A stretch of 64,000 nucleotides of DNA, taken from positions 19,618,885 through 19,682,884 of the forward strand of contig NC_021700.1 of NCBI RefSeq assembly GCF_000247815.1, read 5' to 3'. Below, in pieces: positions 53,069 to 64,000 of the stretch. The position numbers were made by a program, and so were the translations under genes. The DNA comes from Ficedula albicollis. Lineage: Eukaryota; Chordata; Aves; Passeriformes; Muscicapidae. The notes beneath the pieces are model-generated. The model was given only the letters and a program-made list of their open reading frames with translations. It did no database searches and was not told where the DNA came from. Each line of letters opens with the position of its first letter. Positions within the stretch are counted from its first letter, which is position 1.

Positions 53069-53752
53069 CATTTCTTGGGTTACTGGCTGTGTGTCCATTA
53101 CACCAGGACAAAGGCATTCTGTGTCTTACAGGTTTAAAACAAATTATTATAATGCGGATTTTACTGGTCTTGGGGCAATGATTAATCATATGCTCCTCTG
53201 AGAACAAAAACATTAAGTTGTTAACAAGTTGTAAAGTGTGTGCATGTAGAGTTTATAGTGAGATATTGGATGACTGCCATGAGGTGTTTAAGAGTGACTG
53301 AGCAAAATCCTGGCAGCTCAAATCAGTGTAGCTTTGCCACTTACTGCAGCAGGTTGGGTTTTCACGTGCTGGGGAGGGCTACTGGAAAGAATTGTGAGTA
53401 AAATTTTCACCCTGGTTTTCTCTTACTCAAGATCTTAACCTTAAAGGCTTAGCAGTGGCTTTTGGGTAAGTGTTTACAAATCTTGTGAACACTGAAAAAG
53501 GGAGGTATTTAAACTTAATAAAAAATCTTCACTAAAAATGTAGGAAGGTATTATTGCACATGACCTCCTCTCTGAAGAACAAGACTGTCCACCACTCTGG
53601 ATTCCAGTCCAGTTACTTGTTTTGGAGAATCTGAATCTTTTGAATTTTCCTTGCTGCATAAAAAAAAATCCCAAACAAAATTAAACAATCACACAAAAAA
53701 ACAAACAAAAATCCCCCCCCACCAAAAAAAAACCAAAAAAAACCCCACAAAA
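53069..53752. other. Intergenic, with an A/C-rich low-complexity tract
   Basis: No gene recognised. An A-rich tract with C runs occupies about 53660-53752, next to a tandem duplication. Confidence 0.5.
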
Positions 53753-53866
53753 GAACCCCTCCTCAACAAAAAAATTTCTAAGATACTTCATGTTTTCAGT
53801 AGCCAACCAGAACCCCTCCTCAACAAAAAAATTTCTAAGATACTTCATGTTTTCAGTAGCCAACCA
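53753..53866. repeat. Tandem duplication, unit 57 bp
   Basis: 53753-53809 is repeated at 53810-53866 with no difference noticed. Confidence 0.92.
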
Positions 53867-54534
53867 GATATGTTCAACCAGTGTTCTATGGGGTGTGTGG
53901 GATACAGATGTCAAACAATAGAGCTGATTATTTTGACTTCCTCAGTTTTTAGCTGTCAAAATTGTTCTCTCTTCTCATTTCTGTCTTAATGATTTTATAT
54001 TTTTAAATTCCTTTGTACATCTAAATCCATTTGTATCAGAACCTTCCCTTTAATACCAGTTCTCTCTATCAATAGAAAACAAGCTGACAAATTGTCTCCT
54101 CTACCCAGCCTTTGCCCATGAAATGAAAGAGTGCTTGTCTGCTCCAGTCCCTAACACACTTGTATTTCTGTGTCAGAAGCCAATGCCACCTCTTTACCAG
54201 CTGTACAGAATGGCTGCTGAGAATGACTGACAAGCCAATCTTCTCATCTTCACACACAGCTTTTGGAAGACCCCTGTGCTTCAAAAATGCTTTGAAAATT
54301 GAGAAACACATTCTGAAAACTACGTACTCAAAGTGACATTGTCTGGTCTTTCCCCTTTAAATAAAAAAATCTGGGACAGCCCTAAGGACAGTTGTACTTC
54401 TTTAATTTGCTAGGGAGAAATTCACTTTTCTGATCAAATGGTTTTGAACAGTTACAGTTACAGATCATACAGTACTTTTCTACTGGAGCTGATCCTGGAT
54501 GTTCTTCATAACTCAGTATGTCCCTGTGAATAGA
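53867..54534. other. Intergenic, no gene recognised
   Basis: Unique-looking DNA between a tandem duplication and a CR1 fragment. Nothing is recognised. Confidence 0.45.
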
Positions 54535-54830
54535 GGGGATCAGGGCGCATCTCAACAATGTGGCTAAGTACCTGGTGGGAGAGAATGAACAAGGAGATTT
54601 TTCCTGGGTGCCCAATGAGAGCACAAGAGGCAGTGGGCACAAACTGAAACACGTGAAAGTCTATCTGAACGCAAAAAAACGTTTTTTTGCTGTCAAACGC
54701 TGAAACAGGTTTCCCAGAAATGTTGTGAAGTTTCTGTCTGTGGAGATAGTCAAAACCCAGCTGGACATGGTGCTGGGCAAGTTGCTGCAGCTGACCCTAG
54801 CTGAGCACGGGACATGGATCTACTTCCCCT
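54535..54830 (+). mobile_element. CR1 LINE 3' region fragment
   Basis: Diverged CR1 3' sequence: GAGCACAAGAGGCAGTGGG, CACAAACTGAAACACGTG, AGGTTTCCCAGAAATGTTG and CTGCAGCTGACCCTAGCTGA in the expected order. It is older than the other copies and has lost its tail. Confidence 0.82.
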
Positions 54831-55959
54831 TTGTTAGTTAAAAAAACTTAATTTATACTTAAGAGGGACAGGTACGTATTGCTGAAATTTTCATGTAAGA
54901 AGTATGAAACCTCCCATACAAGCTGAAACCGTGTAATTAGAGAGACACTTAAGGACAAAATGATGATTGTATTTTTTTTAATTCTTCCCATATCCATAGT
55001 GGGCTTACATATTTGTGGAGTCTAGATAGAAATGTTAGTCTTTAACATCAACTCATGTTGATGTTTACTCCATGAGTCATGTATCTAACAAATAAAAATT
55101 ATTTTAAGGGGCATTCCATTATTTCAATGAAAAATCCCATGTCTGAAGTCAATGTGACAAACAAATGCAAGTTAATTTCAATGTTTCTGGTATTGTAGTC
55201 AACGAGGAATTAAAAATAAATACTGAAATAATAAGATACATTTTGTAAGAGTAATAGAAAGAATAATAGACCTAGGACTAATAAATGCCAAGTGCAACTT
55301 TAGCATTCTTGTCAAAGATCCGTTTGCCATGCTCCCTTTTTAAAATTCAAATTTATTTAGCTAATTGGACAATACACGGCTCAGATTCCGGCTCCATTAC
55401 AGCCTTGTCCCTTTACAACACCAGCAGCCAGCATAACAGCAATTCTGGAATATTGCCAGGACAGAGCCACTCTTGGCTGAGTCTAAAACATTTTCTGCTT
55501 CAGGGAGCAATGGATGTTGAAGTGGAGAAGTCCAAGCAGTCTCAGGAGACTGGGTCGTGAGCAGTCTGTGGGCAGCTGTGCAAGGTGATCCCTTGCTGAT
55601 CCCTCATATAAGCTACAAAGCTGTAGGAAGAATCTTAGCAGGGTCATCTGTCTCAACGCCCATTGTGTAACAATGTACATATTGGTCTTCCTTCAGGATG
55701 AGATGAACTCCTGTCCTACCTCCTCTGTGTCCTAACTAGCTTGTCAGGCATTGCAATTCTCTCCTCACATGCCATAGACAATTTATTATTAATTGTTAGT
55801 GTAATACATGATTTGTCAGATATTACAGTTCTCGGATGCAGTGGAAAGTGTCTCCATGGGGCCAAACCCATGTGTCCTCTCACTGGATCGCAAGGAGAGG
55901 GAACATTTGCCTCTTCAAGTCCCCTCCTCAGGAAACTGCAGAGAGGAATCAGTTCCTAC
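54831..55959. other. Intergenic, no gene recognised
   Basis: AT-rich DNA with no feature recognised, leading into an antisense CR1. Confidence 0.45.
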
Positions 55960-57129
55960 TCTGCTAAGTAGAGAAGCCCAAAGTCCTCAGCAGGGGACTC
56001 ACAGGACATGCCTTCCAGCCCTCCCACCACCTTTGTTGCCCTCCTCTGGATGCACTCAAGTACCTTCACAACCTTCTTAAAACTGTGGGGCAGAGAACTG
56101 CACTGAGCACTGCAGGTGAGGCTGCACAGCACTGAATACAGGGAATAATGCCCTCTCTTGTGGCAGGCAGTGCCATGCTCAAGGCTCCTGGGATGCCGTT
56201 TGCCCTCCAGGCTGCCAGGGCACATTGCAGGCTCACCCTGAGCTGCTGTCAACCAGCACCCTCAGATCCCTTCCTGCACGGCTGCCCAGCAGCCACTCCT
56301 TCCCTGCATTTTTGGTGTTACTGGATGCCATGCCATTGAGGATTGCCCAATGTTCTAAGCTAGCTAGATCCCTCTGCAAGGCCTCTGGTCCCTCCAGAGG
56401 TCTGGAGTCATCAGCCAGCTTGCTTGTGGTCCATTCCAATCCTCCATCCAGATCACTGATAATCAATGGAACAGAGCTGGCACCAGAGCTGCACCCCATG
56501 AGCTCTGCCCTTCAGCCAAGTCTTCACCCAACATACTGTGAACCTGCTCATCCCACAGCTGCACAGACGTCCAGAAGGATGCTGTGAGGGACGGTATCAG
56601 AAGGTTTAATCCAAACATAATCCATTAAGAATCCTTAATCCTTCCTAAATGCAGGAAAACTACATCCACATCCTTTCCTTCACCCACTAGGCAGGTGACC
56701 TCGTTACAGAAGGATATCAAACTAGTTAAATAGGACTTCGCTTTTGTGAAACTGTGTTGATTCTGTCAGATGATTGCTTTATTCTTAAAGTGTCTTTAAA
56801 TCTTTAAACTGCAGCCAACATGAGCTTCTCCATTAATTTTCCCAGATACTGACCTTAGACTAACAAAACTCTAGTTCCCTTGGGTCTTCTCTCACATCCT
56901 TCTTATGAAATGGAATAACATTGGATAGCCTCCAGTCAGCTGGGACCTCCAAAGGCTCCCAAGGTCTTTGGCAGATGATCAAGAGGAGTTCTGACATAAC
57001 ACCTTGTATCTCCATCAATACTCTGGCTGGGGTCAATGCCCTCAGGTGCCATAGACTGTGAACATGCAGCTGATCCAGCTGCTCACTCACAGTATCAGTC
57101 TCCAGAAACAGCAAATCACTGTGCCCACA
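55960..57129 (-). mobile_element. CR1 LINE, ORF2 RT to near 3' end, antisense (3' half of a split element)
   Basis: Translated on the - strand, fragments of CR1 ORF2 appear in order from right to left: VPADWRLSNVIPFHKKD, then RDLASLEHW and KDLRVLVDS-like pieces, then KVLECIQRRATKVVGGLEG near 56000. Stops and frameshifts are frequent. It stops at 57129, where a probable LTR begins; the upstream part of the same CR1 resumes at about 58985. Confidence 0.88.
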
Positions 57130-57719
57130 TGTCACAGTGTGACTTGGGTTTTGCCAATTTTAATATATTTAATTTCTCCTAGAGATAGGATTTAGCAGCA
57201 GAGATAAGGCAGGCTTAAAACTTAGAAGGGCATAAGAAGAAATTTATTAATAACACAAAAAGAATTCAAAATAAGATTTCTAGATTATTCCCTCCTCCCC
57301 TTCCTTCATTCCACAGTCCTTAACAACAACATACAGAAAACACTTCAGTCAGTTATCTACTTAAACAATCATTTCAGGTCACTCTAGAGAGAAAAGTTCC
57401 TCCTTTGGTTTAGGCTTAGGAGATGTCTCACTCACACAATCTACATCCGCCCAGGAAATACTGCAGCTTATGACTTGCTCCCATTTTCACAGTCCTTCCA
57501 GAGCTGTGCTATGCGTTATGTTACACACTTGGGGTACCACTTTTAAAGGCAAGCTGCTGAAAAACAAAATTCGCTTAATCTCCTTTTCTATTAAATGTCT
57601 CTGTCCATATTTCCAGTCCTAAGACAGAGAGCCCCCATTTCCTCAAAGCAAAAAGGTCTTTTTTTCAAGCACTTAACCTGCCCAAGTATATTTCACAGTT
57701 TAAAGGAATTTTACTGTAG

Positions 57720-58567
<848 letters not shown>

Positions 58568-58852
58568 AGCCGCGCGGGGCCGGGGGCCACCAGGGCCAGG
58601 GCCAAGGCCGAGCTGCGGCCCCGCAGAGCCGAGCCGGGGCCCCGCAGAGCCGGGACTGGGGGTGCCCGGCGCCAGGGCCGAGCCCGCAGGCTGCTGCTTG
58701 CCTGTCCAGCCGGAAGAAAAAAGAGGACTAGTTAACTTTATCCATGTGATTTGCGAAAGCGAAATAACTTTTAGTTGGTTTCCCGAGCTGTCCACCACGA
58801 AATCAGCTCTCTGATTGGTCCCCGCAGCTCACGGGGGAGGCCCCAGAGACGG

Positions 58853-58910
58853 GACAGCTTTTCCTGTTTCCGGCCAGACGAGACAGCTTTTCCTGTTTCC
58901 GGCCTCGTGC
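58853..58910. repeat. Tandem duplication, unit 29 bp
   Basis: A 29-bp unit starting GACAGCTTTTCCTG occurs at 58853 and again at 58882, inside the CpG-rich promoter-like part of the LTR. Repeated short U3 units are common in retroviral LTRs, so this one may be enhancer-like. Confidence 0.85.
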
Positions 58911-58984
58911 CGCTCCCCTCAGGCGGCTCCACCGCTCCACCGCTCCCCGTCCGTGTGAAAACAGCACACTACTTGTGGTCCTCT

Positions 58985-59620
58985 GCCTCAGGGCGCCATG
59001 TAGCTCAATCAGTATTATTAAGGACTGAGGCAAAAAATGTATTGAATATCCCTGCTGTTTTTCAAATCCTCTTAGTCAGATACCACCTTCAACAAGTACC
59101 AATCTTTTCTGTAGACCTCCTTTTGCTGTTAAACAAAACACCTTTTTTGTTGCCTGACATAAAAAGGCCAATTTCAACTCTGAGCATTTGTGTCTTCTGC
59201 CTATGTATACAAAGCACAGGCCTGCAACCTTCCTGTGAGATCTGACCTTGCTTCCAGAGATCAACTCCCCTCTTCGACCAAGCTGGTCTTCTGCTTGATA
59301 ACTTGCTTGAGTTATCACACAGTGAATTTCCTGCTTCTGTGTCAAAAGGTAGTTTCTAAAGACTGAACAGCATTCATGAACTCCTAAGCCCTCAAGGGCA
59401 GGTTCCCAGGGTACTCTGCTAAATAGCTCCCTGAATGGCTTGAAATTTGCTCTCCTAAATTCCAGAGTAGCAACTATGCTGTCCTGTTTTCTCATTACTC
59501 TGAAAATTTTGAACTCAACCATTTCATGTTCACTATGGCCAAAGAGCCTGCTACCATCACATCTCCTGTGACTCCCTCTCTGTTCACAAACACTGAAATA
59601 CCAGAATAATTGAAATAGGT
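58985..59620 (-). mobile_element. CR1 LINE, ORF2 upstream of RT, antisense (5' half of the split element)
   Basis: On the - strand the translation contains EMVEFKIFRVMRKQDSIVAT, LEFRRANFKPFRELFSRVPW and ALEGLGVHECCSVF. These correspond to the linker between endonuclease and reverse transcriptase in CR1 ORF2. It continues the element at 55960-57129 in the right order and orientation. Confidence 0.88.
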
Positions 59621-60658
59621 GCACGTTGAAATATGGAGGAACAAAGTGTTGTCTTAGCAGATTAACAAAATGTCCCGAGTTAATCGAAATTGTTTTAGTA
59701 TTTGTTCTCTTTTCAAAGAGAAAATCTCATGCTGCTATGCTGTACAGAGAGTTTAACCAATAATAATGATAGCAAATAAAATGGAAAAGATGTGTGTGAT
59801 GAAGGGAAGGGCAACAAACATTCTGACCCAAAAACATCTTCCTGTGTTTTATGGAAGAATATCACACACACACCTACGAAATACAAAGATTAGAAAAATC
59901 ATAGCAAGGAGAGAGGATGAGTGTAAGCACTGATTATTAATTTTTACTCTTACTCAGCAAAATCACTGAATTCAGTCCGATTATTAATTTTTACTCTTGT
60001 TGGAAATATTTAAAGTTCATAGAGAAGGCATTAATACTGACTATGAATTGATTGAGTGGACAGACATTTCATACAGCTATATCTTCATAAATACCTAAAA
60101 ACTGAACTTTGTAATCACATTTAAAAGAAAATTTGAGACCTATTAAATTAATGTTCCTTTTGAACACTCACAGAAGACATTTCCAAAATATGTCAGTGTC
60201 TACACTGAATTTGTTTATAAAACCAGAGTGTATGAGTACATTTTCAGTGTACACACCCAAGTGCAATTGCTAGTTCTAACCCATGCATTTGAAAAAAGTT
60301 ATTTTCTGTTTTAATGCAATGTGCTTTTTCTTTACTTCGAATGGAACTTTTACCAACATTACAATTTCATATTAGTAAACAGTAGACAAAAAAAAAAAAA
60401 AGACTACAGATAGGCTTCTAATGTATACAAACAGCAATTGGATGTGTAGCATATATGACATCAGAAACAACACGTAGTCATCTAGGTTGTTTTTTGCTAT
60501 TTTGGGGGTTTTTTTTGTTTGGTTTGTTGGTTTGTTGGTGATGTTGTTATTTAAGAAAACAAGGCAATGCCTTTTTTTGTTTCGCACCTCTACAGTAAAC
60601 CTGTCATTGACTATTTTTCCCATGTGCCTATTTGAAGTATATATACATTATAAATATA
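59621..60658. other. Intergenic, no gene recognised
   Basis: AT-rich DNA. It includes a short tandem duplication (listed separately) and a T/G-rich low-complexity tract at about 60487-60545. Confidence 0.5.
59932..60000. repeat. Short tandem duplication, offset 47 bp
   Basis: GATTATTAATTTTTACTCTT at 59932 recurs at 59979. Only about 20 bp is shared, so this is a partial second copy. Confidence 0.75.
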
Positions 60659-61599
<941 letters not shown>

Positions 61600-61600
<1 letters not shown>

Positions 61601-62344
61601 TGTCTTGTGTTGATGTGGTCAGAAATGTGTATTCTATCACCATCTGTTGGAGCCGGGTGGGGCAGTGACCCTTATCTCCGTGGCATGTATTATCTGCTAA
61701 TGGGCCATCTTTAAGACCAGGTGGGGCAATCATCTGTATCTTTTCCACAACCCATCCTCCCTCCAGGAAGATATCATGTATCTTTTCCACAACCCATCCG
61801 GAGATATCTCCTGTTAATGGCCATTAAGTCCCACTGTATGACTGGTAAAATTACATCATGCCATTGGGAGATGCTCCAGCCATGGGGAGGAGCCAAGCCT
61901 TTCCTACCTAGATACCTTGCTGTATTTTGGTCAGCAAGTTACCGTCTTTCCACTGTTTTCCCGGAGGAAAAACAGACCTTTCCACATCATCCCTGGACCT
62001 TCAGAGTAAAACTGCACCCTTCTACAGGAGCACTGCTTCAGCTGAACCACATCTGCCACTGCAGGAGGACTGTGCCACCATTTAATGGGACTGCTACCAA
62101 CACTCTGACTGACAGGGTGTCAGGTTGTATTCTGATTCTGTCAGGGTTCGGATTGTTCTTTGTAATACTGTATTTCTATTTTAATTTTCCTAGTAAAGAA
62201 CTGTTATTCCTAATTCCTATATCTTTGCCTGAGAGCCCCTTAATTTCAAAATTATAATAATTTGGTGAGAGAGGGTTTACATTCTCCAATTCAAAAAGAA
62301 GCTTTTGCCTTTATTAGCAGACACCTGCCCTTCAAACCAGGACA
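61600..62344 (+). mobile_element. Solo LTR of an avian endogenous retrovirus
   Basis: About 740 bp with the 3' half typical of a passerine LTR family I recognise: CTGGACCTTCAGAGTAAAAC, CATCTGCCACTGCAGGAGG, GTCAGGGTTCGGATTGTTC, then CTAGTAAAGAACTGTTATTC. The end reads TTTGCAGACACCTG-like sequence to about CCAGGACA at 62344. The 5' edge is uncertain (near 61600). No internal retroviral sequence follows. It contains a 42-bp tandem duplication. Confidence 0.72.
61735..61802. repeat. Short tandem duplication inside LTR, offset 42 bp
   Basis: TGTATCTTTTCCACAACCCA occurs at 61735 and again at 61777, so about 25 bp is shared. It is in the promoter-side half of the LTR. Confidence 0.8.
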
Positions 62345-63419
62345 CAATAGTAAGTCAAAATGCAATTATACCCAGATATATGCTTATCTAAAGACACAGT
62401 TGCACTCAACTGCTCGCTTTGCATTTATATTGCAGGTTTAGGTTACACAACAGAACAGAATTCCACTCTCTGGAGAGGATATTGTAGTCCAGACACTAAC
62501 TGTGCTCCTCATTCAGGGCAACTCTGAGTTTTGGGAACAGTTACATTGTGGAGGGATCTCTGTTCTCAGAAGGAATTGCTTCCTCCTTGCTCACACACTT
62601 CAAAAGAAAAGGGACAATAAAACCAGCTCTTGGGCTCCTGAGTCTCTCCAGTCCAAGTCATCCAGAGCCACAGGCTGAGTAGAACTCTTTATCCCCTAAA
62701 TCTCCTAAACGTAGTACAAAGAGGCCTTAGACCAGTACTGGAGCTTTAACTGCATAGCCACCTCCACCCTCTCTGTAGTGCAGTTTGTTCTGTACAGAAA
62801 AACTTGCTTAATTGGTGTGGGATTTGCTTGAACAGGCAGTCTGAAGGCTAGTGCTGCAGCCAGCACACCCTAGACTCCGCTGCATCAGTAAAAAGCTGGA
62901 ATTATTTCACTGACTTCAGTGGAGCAGATCTAGGTTAACAGACTTACCTAAGAAGAAAATATAGCTGGTCTATGCAACAAGGAACTCACTGGAAATTCCC
63001 TTACAAGGCAACTTCTACATACTGAAATCAGAGGAGGTAATATGCTCCTTCTGTTAAGAGTTAGAGGATTTTTTTGGAAGTAGGAAGGAATATTTATGTC
63101 TGTGTGCAATTTCATTCTTAGATAAAAATTTAAAACAATTAAACAACCCCTCTATATAGGGGTGTGCACCTTAAACCTAACAAAGGGATCTCAAAAAAGA
63201 TCTAATCCACTCTAATGAATTCTTTGGCAAATCTACTGTTTCTTGTCACAGTATTGTCTTCTTGTGTTGTCACCCACTCTGCTAATGGACAGTGTTTATT
63301 TCTGGACCTAGCTGGAGACGTGTCATCCCACCGTTTCATGATGCATGGCAAAAATGGCTTGCTGTTCCTACTTGCCAGCACTGCTCCTTTTTGTCTAGTC
63401 ACAGCAGGAATGTGGGTAT
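62345..63419. other. Intergenic, no gene recognised
   Basis: No gene or element was identified with confidence. The last 130 bp, with GGACCTAGCTGGAGACG, may already belong to the CR1 that follows. Confidence 0.45.
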
Positions 63420-64000
63420 AGACCAGGCTCTGAAAAATTCTGGCATTTGCAGTATCATGAGCCAGCAGTGCCCTGGCAGCCAGGATGGCCAGCTGTGTCC
63501 TGGGGGCATCAGGGAGAGCATCCCCAGCCAGGCAAGGGAGGGAATTATCCTGCTCTGCTCTGCACTGGGGCAGCCTCACCTCGAGTGCTGGGGGCACTTC
63601 TGGGTAACGCAGTATTGTAAGGATATGAAACTATTCCAGAGCATCCAAAGAAAGGCCATGAAGATGGCAAAAGATCTGGAGGGATAGCTGAGATCACTCA
63701 GTTTGTTCAGCCTGGAGAAGAGAAGACTGAGTGGAGACCTCATGACACTTACACCTTCCTCATGAGGTAAAGCAGAGAGACAGACACTGATGTCTTCACT
63801 CTTGTGACCAGTGACGGGACCCAAGGAAATGGCCTGAAGATGTGTCAAGGAAGGTTTAGGTTGGAAATGGTCCCAGCACCAAGCTGACCAGAGTTCAAGA
63901 AGTATGTGGACAATACTCTCGGGCACATAATATAATTTTTGGGTTAGTTCTTTGCAGGGCCAGGAGATGGACTCAATGATCCTTATGCATTCCTTCCAAC
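63420..64000 (+). mobile_element. CR1 LINE 3' region, running off the window end
   Basis: CR1 ORF2 end and 3' region: CAGCCTCACCTCGAGTGCTG, CAGAGCATCCAAAGAAAGGC, CAGCCTGGAGAAGAGAAGAC, GGAAGGTTTAGGTTGGAAATG. The terminal …GGACTCAATGATCCTTATGC and TTCCTTCCAAC is close to the CR1 tail, which lies just outside the window. Confidence 0.85.

Overview
This window is eukaryotic nuclear DNA from a bird, most likely a passerine. The evidence is as follows. Spliced coding exons with consensus GT/AG borders are separated by introns of 9-13 kb. CR1 LINE fragments occur on both strands. Three long terminal repeats resemble families I know from avian endogenous retroviruses. I see no prokaryotic gene organisation, CRISPR array, rRNA or tRNA.

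Two genes are recognisable, and they converge. NDUFAF2 (mitochondrial complex I assembly factor 2) runs on the + strand. Its second, third and last coding exons are at 486-575, 10080-10120 and 22797-23054; exon 1 must lie to the left of the window. SMIM15 (small integral membrane protein 15) runs on the - strand. Its coding exon is present twice in tandem (25376-25600 and 26316-26540, 940 bp apart, same 74-residue protein). Its probable non-coding first exon and CpG-island promoter are at about 28445-28680. NDUFAF2 next to SMIM15, tail to tail, is the arrangement on human chromosome 5q12. In birds that region is on chromosome Z, so Z linkage is inferred.

Layout: 1-405 is a poly-G block. 406-23054 is NDUFAF2, with intron 3 carrying an ERVL-like LTR (19477-20423) and a CR1 (about 20640-22300). 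23055-28680 is the convergent 3' region, the duplicated SMIM15 exon, a CR1 tail and the CpG island. 28681-64000 is intergenic, with CR1 fragments, a perfect (GGTT)156 array, one CR1 split by an LTR (55960-59620), another LTR (about 61600-62344) and a final CR1. I found no convincing protein-coding exon to the right of 28.7 kb.

Two oddities dominate. First, six uninterrupted poly-G blocks (305 to 1017 bp) look like assembly or gap-filling artefacts: one replaces about 31 bp inside a CR1, and others sit in CpG-rich sequence. All apparent glycine- or proline-rich reading frames come from them. Second, the window has at least 17 short direct tandem duplications (units 29 to about 940 bp), many differing by only a few bases. 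This is either real duplication activity or haplotype copies placed side by side. I did not find a new biological system; the SMIM15 duplication and the tandem-duplication density are the points most worth testing.
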